Shown: one piece after another, positions 52,961-61,779 of the stretch
Numbering within the stretch: the stretch's first letter is position 1
How the letters are laid out: the number at the start of each line of letters is the position of its first letter
Assembly: GCF_027947575.1 (NCBI RefSeq)
Contig: NZ_CP116256.1
Span: 1,426,001-1,490,000 of the forward strand
From: Streptomyces rubrogriseus
Lineage (GTDB): Bacteria > Actinomycetota > Actinomycetes > Streptomycetales > Streptomycetaceae
Length of the DNA: 64,000 bases
Direction of reading: 5' to 3'
Translations under genes and position numbers: made by a program
The notes under the pieces: model-generated
What the model saw: the letters and a program-made list of their open reading frames with translations, nothing else
The model's database searches: none
Told to the model about the DNA's origin: nothing

Positions 52961-54693
52961 CAGGCAGCCTCCGCTTCCGTCAGCTGGGAGAGCACGATCT
53001 CCCGGTAGGTCTCGTTGTCCGCCATCAGCTCGTGGTGCCGGCCCACGCCGACCACCCGCCCCTCGTCCAGCACGACGATCCGGTCCGCGTCCCGGATGGT
53101 CGCCACCCGCTGCGCCACGATGACCACGGTCGCCTCGGCGGTCTCCTGGGCCAGCTCGGCCCGCAGCGCCGCGTCGGTGGCGTAGTCGAGGGCGGAGAAG
53201 GAGTCGTCGAAGAGGTAGATCTCCGGGCGCTGGACCAGCGTCCGGGCGATCGCGAGCCGCTGGCGCTGACCGCCCGACACATTGGTGCCGCCCTGCGCGA
53301 TCGGCGCGTCGAGCCCGCCCTCCAGCTCGGAGACGAACTCCTTGGCCTGCGCCACCGCCAGCGCGTGCCAGAGCTCCTCGTCCGTCGCGTCCGGATTGCC
53401 GTAGCGCAGATTGGTCGCGACGGTGCCGGCGAAGAGGTACGGCTTCTGCGGCACCAGGCTCACCACCTTGGCCAGCGTCTTCGGGTCGACGGTGCGCACG
53501 TCCACGCCGTTGACCAGGACCTCCCCGTCGGTGGCGTCGAAGAGCCGGGGGACCAGGCCCAGCAGCGTCGACTTGCCGCTGCCGGTCGAGCCGATGACGG
53601 CGGTCGTCTCGCCCGGCTTGGCCACCAGGTCGATGTGCCTGAGCACCGGCTCCTCGGCACCCGGGTAGCGGAAGCCCGCCTCCCGGATCTCCAGGTGCCC
53701 GTGCCGGCGCAGCTCGGTGACCGGGGCCACCGGCGGCACCACACTGCTCTCGGTCTCCAGGACCTCCTGGATGCGCTCGGCGCACACCTCCGCGCGCGGC
53801 ACCATCATGAACATGAAGGTGGCCATCATCACGGACATGACGATCTGCATCAGATAGGCGAGGAACGCCGTCAGGTCGCCGATCTGCATCCCGCCGCTGT
53901 CGATCCGGTGGGCGCCGAACCACACCACCGCGATCGACGACAGGTTCACCACCGTCATGACCACCGGGAACATCAGCGCCAGCAGGTTGCCGGTGCCGAG
54001 GGCCACCTCGGTCAGCTCGGTGTTGGCCTTCCGGAAGCGCTGCTGCTCGTACTCGTCGCGCACGAAGGCGCGGATGACCCGGTTGCCGGTGATCTGCTCG
54101 CGCAGCACCCGGTTCACCGTGTCCAGGCGCACCTGCATCTTCCGGAACAGCGGGCGCAGCTTGCGCACGATCAGCGTGACGCAGATCGCCAGCACCGGCA
54201 CGACCCCGAGCAGCACCCCGGACAGCGGCACGTCCAGACCGAGCGCCATCACGATGCCGCCCACGCACATGATCGGCGCCGACACCATCAGCGTGAACGT
54301 CATCAGGGCCAGCATCTGGACCTGCTGCACGTCGTTGGTGGTCCGGGTGATCAGCGAGGGCGCGCCGAAGTGGCCCACCTCGCGGGCCGAGAAGGACTGC
54401 ACCCGGTCGAAGACGGCACCGCGCACGTCCCGGCCGAGGGCGGCCGCGGTGCGCGCCCCGTAGAAGACCGCGCCGATGTTGCAGACCACCTGGGCCAGCG
54501 AGATGCCGATCATCAGGGCGCCGTAGCTCAGGATGTAGCCCGAGTCACCCTTCACGACGCCCTCGTCGATGATGTCCGCGTTCAGGGTCGGCAGGTAGAG
54601 GGAGGCACAGGTCTGCAGGAACTGCAGCGCCACCAGCAGGGCGATGGGTTTCTTGTACGGCCTGAGATAGGTCCGCAGTAGTCGTATGAGCAC
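52960..54693 (-). CDS. ABC exporter half-transporter with degenerate Walker B
   Basis: Partner half-transporter, 577 aa. Membrane domain ~1-300 with FDRVQSFSAREVGHFGAPSL. ATPase: Walker A IGSTGSGKST near 357, canonical signature VSGGQRQRLAIART, but Walker B is IYLFDDSFSALD, with Asp in place of the catalytic Glu, and Q in place of the H-loop His (VAQRVA). So its own site is catalytically impaired. I chose GTG 54693 (VLIRLLRTYLRP), which has GAGAGA upstream; GTG 54759 would add 22 residues (SDDRGQGQP...) without a good ribosome site. It is translated first in the pair. Confidence 0.88.
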   Translation of the reverse strand: MLIRLLRTYLRPYKKPIALLVALQFLQTCASLYLPTLNADIIDEGVVKGDSGYILSYGALMIGISLAQVVCNIGAVFYGARTAAALGRDVRGAVFDRVQSFSAREVGHFGAPSLITRTTNDVQQVQMLALMTFTLMVSAPIMCVGGIVMALGLDVPLSGVLLGVVPVLAICVTLIVRKLRPLFRKMQVRLDTVNRVLREQITGNRVIRAFVRDEYEQQRFRKANTELTEVALGTGNLLALMFPVVMTVVNLSSIAVVWFGAHRIDSGGMQIGDLTAFLAYLMQIVMSVMMATFMFMMVPRAEVCAERIQEVLETESSVVPPVAPVTELRRHGHLEIREAGFRYPGAEEPVLRHIDLVAKPGETTAVIGSTGSGKSTLLGLVPRLFDATDGEVLVNGVDVRTVDPKTLAKVVSLVPQKPYLFAGTVATNLRYGNPDATDEELWHALAVAQAKEFVSELEGGLDAPIAQGGTNVSGGQRQRLAIARTLVQRPEIYLFDDSFSALDYATDAALRAELAQETAEATVVIVAQRVATIRDADRIVVLDEGRVVGVGRHHELMADNETYREIVLSQLTEAEAA

Positions 54694-54831
54694 ACTGAGT
54701 CTCTCGGAGTCGGCGACAGGGGCCGCGGTTGGTTGCCCCTGGCCCCTATCGTCGGACACTCCACCCGCGTTACCTCAACCGATTAACCCAAGAGCGCGGC
54801 AAATTCCGGCCTACGAGCGGTAAGCCCGGCG

Positions 54832-56280
54832 TCAGAGCGCGCCCGGGTGCGTCTGCTCGCGCACCGACACGTACTGCTGGCGCACCGCCTGTCCCACCGC
54901 CAGCTCCTCGCCCGGCTCCAGGACCTGCGCCACCGCGCCCTGCCAGACCGGGGGAGTGCGCGGGTCCAGCGTGCCCTGGGAGACGCCCAGCGCCCAGGCC
55001 GCCTGCCGGGCCGATCCGATCGCCGCGTAGTCCGCGGGCTGCGGCACGACGACCTGCGTGCCGAACAGCGCGGGCGCCGCCGCCTGCACGGCCGGCAGCT
55101 CGGCCGCCGCACCCAGCAGGAACACCCGCCGTACGTCCACGCCCCGGCCGCGCAGCACGTCCAGGGCGTCGGCGAGACCGCACAGCATGCCCTCGAACGC
55201 GGCCCGCGCCAGGTGCTCCGGCCGCATCGACTCGCGCCTGAGGCCGGCCAGGGTCCCGGCGGTGTGCGGCAGGTTCGGCGTCCGCTCGCCCTCCAGATAG
55301 GGGAGCAGCACCAGCCCGTGCGATCCGGGCGTCGACTTCATCGCCAGCTCCGACAGGCTCTCCAGGTCCGGCACCCCGAGCAGTTCGGCGGTGCCGCGCA
55401 GCGCCCGTACGGCGTTCAGGGTGGTGACGACCGGCAGGTGCATGCCGGTGGCGTCGGCGAGGGAGGTGATCATGCCGTACTGGTCGACGAGCGCTTCCGG
55501 GTGCACGGCCATCACGGACCCGGAGGCGCCCAGCGACACCACCGCGTCGCCCAGCCCGATCCCGAGCCCGAAGGCGGCCGCCTGGGTCTCACCGGTTCCG
55601 GCGGAGATCAGCAGCCCCTCCGGCGTCGTACCGGCCGCGTCGGCCGGGCCGATCACCTCCGGCAGGATCGCCTGGTGCCCGAGCGCCAGCTCGACCAGAT
55701 CGGGCCGGTAACCGCCGGTCGCAGCCGACCAGTACCCGGTGCCCGACGCCCCGCCCCGGTCGGTGGTCCGCCGGACCGGCCGCCCGAGCAGCTGCCACAC
55801 CAGCCAGTCGTGCGCCTGGAGCAGTACGGCGGTCCGCGCGGCGGCCTCCGGCTCGGTCCGCGCCAGCCAGCGCAGCTTCGTCACCGGCTGCCCGGTCTGC
55901 GGCACCGAGCCCACCGCCTGCGCCCACGCCTCACGCCCGCCGAGCGCGTCGATCAGGTCGGCCGCCGCGACCTGGGAGCGCTTGTCGCCACCGACCATGG
56001 CCGGGCGCACGGTGTTGCCCTGGGCGTCCAGCGGCACGACCGAGTTGGCCTGCGCCGACACGCCGATGGCCTGCACGCCCTCGAGGAGCCCGCCGCCGGC
56101 CGCCTCCCCGAGGGACAGCAGCCAGGCCTGCGGATCGACGTCCGCGGGCCGGCCCCCGCCCTCGGGGCTCTCCAGCGGGTGCGGCGCGTAGCCCTGGCGC
56201 AGCACGGCACCCGTGTCCGAATCGCAGACGACGATACGAGTGAAATCGGGCGAACTGTCCAACCCGGCGACTATCCCCAT
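54832..56280 (-). CDS. FGGY-family carbohydrate kinase (xylulokinase-like)
   Basis: Phosphorylates a sugar or polyol with ATP; 482 aa, usual for the family. N-terminal VAGLDSSPDFTRIVVCD is the phosphate-1 motif, with a Ser-rich variation. AIGVSAQANSVVPLDAQG is the second core motif and HDWLVWQLLGRPVRRTTDRGGASGTGYW the third. The FGGY C-terminal signature lies in LSLGASGSVMAVHPEAL and FLLGAAAELPAVQAAAPALFG. Xylulose is the most likely substrate by overall pattern, but no isomerase or transporter gene is adjacent. Start ATG at 56280. Confidence 0.85.
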   Translation of the reverse strand: MGIVAGLDSSPDFTRIVVCDSDTGAVLRQGYAPHPLESPEGGGRPADVDPQAWLLSLGEAAGGGLLEGVQAIGVSAQANSVVPLDAQGNTVRPAMVGGDKRSQVAAADLIDALGGREAWAQAVGSVPQTGQPVTKLRWLARTEPEAAARTAVLLQAHDWLVWQLLGRPVRRTTDRGGASGTGYWSAATGGYRPDLVELALGHQAILPEVIGPADAAGTTPEGLLISAGTGETQAAAFGLGIGLGDAVVSLGASGSVMAVHPEALVDQYGMITSLADATGMHLPVVTTLNAVRALRGTAELLGVPDLESLSELAMKSTPGSHGLVLLPYLEGERTPNLPHTAGTLAGLRRESMRPEHLARAAFEGMLCGLADALDVLRGRGVDVRRVFLLGAAAELPAVQAAAPALFGTQVVVPQPADYAAIGSARQAAWALGVSQGTLDPRTPPVWQGAVAQVLEPGEELAVGQAVRQQYVSVREQTHPGAL

Positions 56281-56324
56281 ACCCGAAATTCTGCCGCACC
56301 GGCCGGGGTCCCCGTACCGGGACC

Positions 56325-56630
56325 TCAGGTGTTGCTGGTGCCCCAGTCGTCGGGACCGCTGCCGTTGCTGCCGCGTTCCCGCAGCGAGCGGACCCGGTGG
56401 GCCACCGAGTCGGGCATCCGGTCGCCGACCTTGTCGCTCACCACGTGGTACGCCTTGTCGGCGAAGTGCCTGCCCTGCTGGGCGGCGGACTCCGCGGTGT
56501 TGCGCACGGCCGGGTTCTGCGCGACCTGCTGCGCGGACTTCCGCAACTGCTCGTAACGCTCCCGCCCGGCCTTCGTGCCGAGCACGTAACCCACCGCTAG
56601 TCCGACGACGAACGTGAGCCGGTATCGCAT
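56325..56630 (-). CDS. small YtxH-like protein
   Basis: A 101-aa protein with one N-terminal hydrophobic segment (MRYRLTFVVGLAVGYVLG) followed by KAGRERYEQLRKSAQ, the signature of YtxH-type general-stress-associated proteins, and an amphipathic Ala/Gln/Lys-rich helix. The ATG at 56630 is used for the GAAGGGAAGG site 8 nt upstream; GTG 56651 is an alternative. It is upstream of the sugar-kinase gene on the same strand (44-bp gap). Its role is unknown; it is probably membrane-associated. Confidence 0.72.
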   Translation of the reverse strand: MRYRLTFVVGLAVGYVLGTKAGRERYEQLRKSAQQVAQNPAVRNTAESAAQQGRHFADKAYHVVSDKVGDRMPDSVAHRVRSLRERGSNGSGPDDWGTSNT

Positions 56631-56779
56631 GGCGGCCACCCTTCCCTTCACTGGCTCCGGGGGTGCTGGCGAGTACCGATTGGCGGAGCACCCCCCTGCT
56701 TGCGCTAATGTATGTGTCGCAGCGAGCGCGCGCCCCCTGGCGAATACCCAGGCAGACGCGTTCGATGCGACACCGACAT

Positions 56780-56852
56780 TCCTCGGTAGCTCAATTGGCA
56801 GAGCAGCCGGCTGTTAACCGGCAGGTTACTGGTTCGAGTCCAGTCCGGGGAG
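56780..56852 (+). tRNA. tRNA-Asn (GTT), first copy
   Basis: 73 nt. Acceptor TCCTCGG pairs with CCGGGGA, followed by discriminator G. D-arm GCTCAATTGGCAGAGC, anticodon stem CCGGC-TGTTAAC..GCCGG with GTT at 56813-56815, T-arm with GGTTCGAGTCC. The 3' CCA is not encoded. Confidence 0.95.
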
Positions 56853-56857
56853 CTCGG

Positions 56858-56930
56858 TCCTCCGTAGCTCAATTGGCAGAGCAGCCGGCTGTTAACCGGC
56901 AGGTTACTGGTTCGAGTCCAGTCGGGGGAG
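56858..56930 (+). tRNA. tRNA-Asn (GTT), second copy
   Basis: 73 nt, identical to the first copy except in the acceptor stem (TCCTCCG with CGGGGGA), where both strands changed so pairing is kept. Anticodon GTT at 56891-56893. The two copies are 5 bp apart. Confidence 0.95.
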
Positions 56931-57128
56931 CACCGTGAACGAGGACCCTCCGGGGTCCTTTTTCATGTGCCTCGAGACTGCCCTCGAGACCCGGGAACCA
57001 CGCGGCACGCTGCGGAGTCCTCAAGGTCATGAAGGCAGCCGTGGAAGCCGACCATCCGAGGCAGGAGATCGTATGAGCGGCTATGCTGCGGCAGACGGCG
57101 CGCACACATGTACGCGACACGCCGCTAT

Positions 57129-57202
57129 GGGGCGGTAGCTCAGCCGGTTAGAGCAGCGGACTCATAATCCGTCGGCCGTGGGTTCGAGTCCCACCCGCCC
57201 CA
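57129..57202 (+). tRNA. tRNA with CAT anticodon (Met, or Ile2)
   Basis: 74 nt. Acceptor GGGGCGG pairs with CCGCCCC, discriminator A. Anticodon CAT at 57163-57165 in loop CTCATAA; T-arm GGGTTCGAGTCCC. It is not an initiator (the first acceptor pair is G-C). The CTCATAA loop occurs in both elongator tRNA-Met and lysidine-modified tRNA-Ile2, so I leave the identity open, with Met slightly favoured. Confidence 0.9.
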
Positions 57203-57257
57203 CTCGTGCGCCTTGCCGCAGGAACGTTCTCACCTGTGCCGGGGTCTGAAACCCGGT

Positions 57258-57275
57258 CGGGGGCGAGCGCCCCCG
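57258..57275 (+). terminator. hairpin behind the tRNA gene
   Basis: CGGGGGC-GAGC-GCCCCCG, a perfect 7-bp GC stem with a 4-nt loop, 56 bp after the tRNA end. The rest of 57203-57532 shows no gene or other clear element. Confidence 0.5.
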
Positions 57276-57532
57276 GCGTCCCGGCGCCGTGAATCCGCCC
57301 CGTCCCTCGCGTGACACACGCCACACCGTGCCGCCTCGTAACGGGGCCGGGGCCAGGGAAGGAACCCACTGCCCGCGTGGCCCGGAGCCGCAGGGGTTCG
57401 GCGCGGGCCCGCCGTATCGTCGCTCGGGCGTCCACCGCCGCCGACACCGTCGGCGCCTGCCGTGCGGGGGTATCCGAAAGCCGCGTGCGGACCATCCGTA
57501 CGGACAACGCGCACGGACAATGGGGGACTCGT

Positions 57533-58630
57533 ATGAGAACGGTCGTGCTGGCGGTCGACGTGGTCCGCGAGAGCAGCGGCGCCCTCGCGGTGTCCTGGGA
57601 GCTGGACGGCGCGGGCCCGGTGGAACTGGCGGTCGGGCCGTCGCCCGAGGCCGTCGACCACGACCACCCGGTCGCCCGGGTCGACGGCGCCGTCCGGGCA
57701 CTGCTGCCCGAGCCGGGGCCCGGACGGTGCTACGTGTCGGTCGCCCCCGTCGACGGCGGCGCCGCGGTGCTGGCCGCCGAACGCGTGGTGCCGCTGGAGG
57801 GCGCGAGCAACTTCCGGGACCTGGGCGGTTATCGCATCAGGGACGGCGGTCGCACCCGGTGGGGCATGGTCTTCCGGGCCGACGCGCCCGACCGGCTCAC
57901 CGGAGCCGACCTCGCGGCGATCGGCGGGCTGGGCCTACGCACGGCGTACGACCTGCGCACCGACGGCGAGCGCGCGAAGGCGCCCTCCGTGCTCCCCCCC
58001 GTCGTCCGGCGCGTACCGTTCGCCATCGGCGGCGAGGCCTCGCGCCCCACACCGCTCGGCGAGTTGTTCCGCGGCGACCGGACGCGCGCCATCCCCGACG
58101 ACTTCCTGTACCGGGTCTACCTGGACATGGTCGAACAGGACGCGGCCGTCTTCGGCCGGGTACTCACCGGGCTCGCCGAACCGGACGGCCTGCCCGCGGT
58201 GATCCACTGCACGGCGGGCAAGGACCGCACCGGCCTGGCGGCCGCGCTGCTGCTGTCGGTGCTCGGGGTGGACGACGCGACACTGCTGGACGACTACACG
58301 CTGAGCAGGCTCTACTTCAACGAACGCCGGATGGCCGGGCTGACGCCACGGCTCGCCGCGCTCGGCCTGGACGAGGAGCGCTATCACGCGGTGTTCGGCG
58401 CGCCGCGGGCCGCGATGGCGGCCACACTCGACCAACTGCGCCAACGGTACGCGTCGGTGGAGGAGTACCTCACCGGGCGGGCCGGCGTGACGCCCGGGAC
58501 GATCGCCGCGCTGCGGGCACGACTGGTCGCGCCCGCAGCGGACACGCCGGGCCGGACCGCGCCGCCCGAGCTCCGAGGCGCCGGTCCGGCGGAGCCGGGT
58601 CAGACGGGGGCCGCCCAGTCGATCCGGTAG
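57533..58630 (+). CDS. tyrosine-protein phosphatase-like protein (MptpB type)
   Basis: A 365-aa phosphatase of the tyrosine/serine group of MptpB. NFRDLGGYRIRDGGRTRWGMVFRAD near residue 92 and the P-loop HCTAGKDRTG near 223-232 (HCxxGKDRT) with catalytic Cys are present; the Asp of the general acid loop is less certain. The first ~85 residues form a beta-rich domain of the fibronectin type. The ATG has GGGGGA 8 nt upstream; an in-frame frame opens far upstream but lacks coding signs. It converges with the monooxygenase gene, overlapping it by 31 bp. A role in the nearby cluster is uncertain. Confidence 0.85.
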   Translation: MRTVVLAVDVVRESSGALAVSWELDGAGPVELAVGPSPEAVDHDHPVARVDGAVRALLPEPGPGRCYVSVAPVDGGAAVLAAERVVPLEGASNFRDLGGYRIRDGGRTRWGMVFRADAPDRLTGADLAAIGGLGLRTAYDLRTDGERAKAPSVLPPVVRRVPFAIGGEASRPTPLGELFRGDRTRAIPDDFLYRVYLDMVEQDAAVFGRVLTGLAEPDGLPAVIHCTAGKDRTGLAAALLLSVLGVDDATLLDDYTLSRLYFNERRMAGLTPRLAALGLDEERYHAVFGAPRAAMAATLDQLRQRYASVEEYLTGRAGVTPGTIAALRARLVAPAADTPGRTAPPELRGAGPAEPGQTGAAQSIR

Positions 58631-59667
58631 TCGTGGACCCAGTCGAGCGAGCCGTCGGGCAGCCTGCCGTGCAGCTTGGCGGCCGACGCGCGGGCACCGA
58701 GCGCGACGATGCCCTCGACGCGTTCCCTGCGCAGCTGTTCGTAACGGGCCAGTGCCCGGGGCACCGGAAGCTCCCGCAGGCACTTTGCAAGCACCACCGC
58801 GTCCTCCAGAGCCATCGACGAGCCCTGACCCGAGGTCGGCGTGGTCGCGTGCGCGGCGTCGCCGAGAAGGACCATCCGGTCCCGCCACCAGCGCGGCACC
58901 TCGGGCAGATCGTGGGTGGCCAGCGCGTACAGGTCGCTGTGGGTCGCGCGGACCAGGTCCCGCACGAATGAGGGCGCTTCGGCGAAGGCGTCCAGCAGCC
59001 GCTCGGTGAGCACGGCGCGGTCCATCGCCGCCAGCTCGGCCCGGCTCGGCTCCGCGCCCCAGGGCAGATTGGCGAACCACCACACCGCGTGCCGCGGCGA
59101 GGCCGCGTAGCCGAAGAAGCCCTTGCGGGCGCGGACGAAGTGAAGCTGTGCCGGTTCACCCGGGGTCGGCACCCCGGAGGCGAAGCCGCCGAGGTTGAGC
59201 AGCGGGACGTAGCGTGCGGACGGCGCCGCGGGATCGATGAGCGACCTGGTGCGGGAGCGGATGCCGTCGCAGCCGACGAGGAGGTCGCCCACGGCGGAGG
59301 TGCCGTCGGCGAAGTGTGCGGTCACACCGTCGGCGGTGGTGTCGGCGTCGACCAGCCTGCGGTCGTGCTCGACGCGCGCGCCGCGCGCCACCGCCGCCTC
59401 GCGCAGCAGCCGGTAGAGCGCGACGCGGCGGATCGGCACGAATCCGGAGGGTCCGGCCGCCCCCGTGAGCGAACGACGCAGCGCCGTCTCCTTGAGCCCC
59501 AGGGCGTCGAGCGCCGAGAGGCCGTTCGGGGCGATCATCACCCACAGCCCGACGTCCTTGTCCTCGCGCGGGCGGGCCTCGTGGACGGTGACGTCCACAC
59601 CGATCTTGCGCAGCGCGACGGCGGTGGCCGGGCCGGCCACCCCGCCGCCGGCGATCAGGACGTGCAT
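58600..59667 (-). CDS. FAD-dependent monooxygenase (tailoring type)
   Basis: Group A flavin monooxygenase, 355 aa. GxGxxG-type motif IAGGGVAGPATAVALRKIG at ~5-23, DLLVGCDGIRSRTR near 128-142 (DG motif) and MVLLGDAAHATTPTSGQG near 267-284 (GD motif). Such enzymes hydroxylate aromatic or polyketide substrates. Last gene of a six-gene overlapping minus-strand operon, overlapping the methyltransferase before it by 13 bp. Context suggests oxidation of a polyketide product. Start ATG at 59667 with AGAGGAA upstream. Confidence 0.87.
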   Translation of the reverse strand: MHVLIAGGGVAGPATAVALRKIGVDVTVHEARPREDKDVGLWVMIAPNGLSALDALGLKETALRRSLTGAAGPSGFVPIRRVALYRLLREAAVARGARVEHDRRLVDADTTADGVTAHFADGTSAVGDLLVGCDGIRSRTRSLIDPAAPSARYVPLLNLGGFASGVPTPGEPAQLHFVRARKGFFGYAASPRHAVWWFANLPWGAEPSRAELAAMDRAVLTERLLDAFAEAPSFVRDLVRATHSDLYALATHDLPEVPRWWRDRMVLLGDAAHATTPTSGQGSSMALEDAVVLAKCLRELPVPRALARYEQLRRERVEGIVALGARASAAKLHGRLPDGSLDWVHDYRIDWAAPV

Positions 59668-60512
59668 GTCGGCTGGTTCCTCTCTCGTCCGCCGGCGCGG
59701 GCATGGGCGATCCGGCCGCCGAACAGATCGGGCAGCGAAGGGTCGAGCGCGTAGCGTGCCAGGCAGTCCCGCCATCCGATGTCGGCGACGCGGTCGAACC
59801 CGGCGCCGGTCAGGTCGGCGGCGATCTCGGCCGGGGTGAAGAACGACCGCCACGGCTCGCCCGTCCGGGCCATGGCCTCGGCCTGCGCCACCAGCGCCGG
59901 CCTGCGGTCCGGCGGCAGCGCGTCGGGCGGCTGGTTGTAGTCGAGGACCAGCTCCGCCGCGGCGGGGAGCCCCGCCACGAAACGGGCGGTGGTCAGCAAT
60001 GCATCCCTGGTCAGGTAGGGGGCCACCCCCAGCAGCAGGAAGAACGCCGGCGCGTCCCGGTCGAAACCGGCCGCGGCGAGAGCGGCCTCCGCGGTCTGCT
60101 CGGCCAGGTCGACCGGGCAGAACACCGCCGTGTCCGGCACCTCGATGCCGGCCGCGGCCAGGCGTTCGCGCTTCCACGCCTGGGTGGCCGGGTGATCGAC
60201 CTCGAACACCCGCAGCCCGGGGTCGCGGTTGCGGCAGGCGAAGGTGTCCAGGCCCGCCCCGAGGACGACCACCTGCCGGGTGCGCGGGGCGGCCCGCAGC
60301 GCGTCCTCGGCCACCCGCTGGCGCAGCGCCATGAACAGCCGGACCTCGGCGGGCATGCCGGCGGCGGCGCCCGGCGCGGGAGGGCCGCCGGACCCCTCGA
60401 CGATGCGCGTCGCCAAGGGGTCGGCGAACACGCGGGGCGAGTCCTCCGTCTGGTGCACGGCACGCGCGCGCGCCGAACTGAGCGCGGTACGGCTGGGCCG
60501 GCCCGTCAGCAT
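59655..60512 (-). CDS. SAM methyltransferase (TIGR00027/LCMT-like), third of the operon
   Basis: A 285-aa methyltransferase of the leucine-carboxyl-methyltransferase-like actinobacterial family. It has VVVLGAGLDTFACRNRDPG near residue 84 (SAM motif I) and VFEVDHPATQAWKRERLAA, the diagnostic next block. It shares the family with the gene at 62494 but the two differ clearly. TGATG overlap with the response regulator; AGGAGG lies 11 nt before the ATG. Probably an O-methyltransferase for a natural product; the acceptor is unknown. Confidence 0.85.
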   Translation of the reverse strand: MLTGRPSRTALSSARARAVHQTEDSPRVFADPLATRIVEGSGGPPAPGAAAGMPAEVRLFMALRQRVAEDALRAAPRTRQVVVLGAGLDTFACRNRDPGLRVFEVDHPATQAWKRERLAAAGIEVPDTAVFCPVDLAEQTAEAALAAAGFDRDAPAFFLLLGVAPYLTRDALLTTARFVAGLPAAAELVLDYNQPPDALPPDRRPALVAQAEAMARTGEPWRSFFTPAEIAADLTGAGFDRVADIGWRDCLARYALDPSLPDLFGGRIAHARAGGRERNQPTCTS

Positions 60513-61165
60513 CACCGATCGCCTCCTGTCGTCACCAGCCGCAGCCGCCGGGCATGCGTGATCAGCTCCGCGCGTCTGCTGACCCCGAGCTTGACCTTGA
60601 TCGACGCCCGCTGCGCCTCGATGGTGCGCACGGACAGGCCGAGCTCGTCGGCTATCTGCCGATGAGTCAGGCCGTCCGCGATCAGTCCGAGCACCTCGCG
60701 CTCCCGGCCGCTCAGCGGGCTGTCGGGGTCGGTGCGGTGGTCGAACAGGGCGGCGCCGAGGGCCGGATGCAGGTACCGGCCGCCCCCGACGAGGGTGTCG
60801 ACCGCGGCGACGAGTTCCTCGGCGGCGGCGTCCTTGGGCAGGAACCCGTGCGCACCCGCGGCGAGTGACCGCCGGGCCGAAGCCGGGTCGTTGTGCATGG
60901 TCAGGATCAGTACCCGGGTGTTCGGCGACACCGCCCGCACGGTGGGCAGGATCCCGAGACTGAGGGTGCCGAGGAAGCTCAGGTCGAGCAGCAGCACGGT
61001 GGGCCGGTGCCGCTTCACCTGGTCGACGGTGCCGGCCAGGTCGGCCGCCTCGCCCACGATCAGGTGGCGGTCGTCGTCGAGCAGGGTGCGGATGCCGCAC
61101 CGCACGACGGGGTGGTCGTCGCAGATCAAGACGGTCGGCGGACGGCTGGCGTCCCGTGCGGTCAT
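60512..61165 (-). CDS. LuxR-type response regulator
   Basis: A 217-aa NarL/FixJ-type regulator. Receiver: VLICDDHPVVRCGIRTLL with acidic pocket near 15-16, phosphoacceptor Asp in VLLLDLSFLG near residue 60, and Lys in GFLPKDA near 110. The LuxR helix-turn-helix LSGREREVLGLIADGLTHRQIADELGLS (about 153-180) is complete. Its start overlaps the histidine kinase stop (ATGA). Partner of the kinase at 61162. As part of a tailoring-gene operon it is a candidate pathway-specific regulator. Confidence 0.9.
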   Translation of the reverse strand: MTARDASRPPTVLICDDHPVVRCGIRTLLDDDRHLIVGEAADLAGTVDQVKRHRPTVLLLDLSFLGTLSLGILPTVRAVSPNTRVLILTMHNDPASARRSLAAGAHGFLPKDAAAEELVAAVDTLVGGGRYLHPALGAALFDHRTDPDSPLSGREREVLGLIADGLTHRQIADELGLSVRTIEAQRASIKVKLGVSRRAELITHARRLRLVTTGGDR

Positions 61166-61779
61166 GGGTGGACCTTCCCCTTGGATACCGGTTGTCTGGG
61201 CAGCACCAAGGTGACGAACGTGCCCGTGCGACGGGACCGGACGTCCAGGGAACCGCCCGCCTCCCTCGCCTGGGCGGACATGGCGGTCAGCCCGAAGCGG
61301 GAGCGGGCGGCGTCCGGCGCGAAGCCCCCGCCGTCGTCGTGCACCGCGCAGACCAGCCGGTCCCCGCGTGCGGTGACGGTCACCCAGGCGTGTGTGGCGC
61401 CACTGTGCTTGGCGGTGTTGTGCAACGCCTCGCGGACGATCCGATAGGCGGTCAGGTCGTTCCCCGACCACCGGCCGGGCGGTGCGGTGCGGCTGTCGAC
61501 GCGGATGCGGATGCCCGTGACCGACCGCAGGTGCTCGGCGGTGGCGGTCAGCGCGCTGGGCAGGTCGGGTTGCGGTGGTGCGGACGCGGCCGAGCCGCTG
61601 ATCAGGCCGCGCAGGCCGGCGATCTCGTGGTCCAGCAGGAGCCTGAGTTCCGCGCCCAGCTCGCGGGGCAGCGGACCGTCCTGGGCGAGCGCCCGGTCCA
61701 GTCGGATGCGCGCGATCGCCAGGGACTGAAGTACGCCGTCGTGCAGTTGTTGGGCCAGCGGGGGCGGCACCGCGCTCAT
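61162..61779 (-). CDS. minimal histidine kinase without sensor domain
   Basis: A 205-aa NarL-type kinase. It begins almost directly with the HisKA_3 helix: LAQQLHDGVLQSLAIARIRL, phosphorylatable His near residue 13. The ATPase domain has REALHNTAKHSGATHAWV (N box) and VHDDGGGFAPDAARSRFGLTAMSAQAREAGGSL (G1/G2 boxes). There is no transmembrane, PAS or GAF segment, so it is cytoplasmic and its signal must come from a partner. It overlaps the response regulator by ATGA and the preceding methyltransferase by ATGA. Confidence 0.88.
   Translation of the reverse strand: MSAVPPPLAQQLHDGVLQSLAIARIRLDRALAQDGPLPRELGAELRLLLDHEIAGLRGLISGSAASAPPQPDLPSALTATAEHLRSVTGIRIRVDSRTAPPGRWSGNDLTAYRIVREALHNTAKHSGATHAWVTVTARGDRLVCAVHDDGGGFAPDAARSRFGLTAMSAQAREAGGSLDVRSRRTGTFVTLVLPRQPVSKGKVHP

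Noticed and set aside
57311..57532. N-terminal extension of the phosphatase from ATG 57311
   Set aside because: The added 74 residues are Arg/Ala-rich shadow sequence; the ATG at 57533 has a ribosome site and starts the conserved part.
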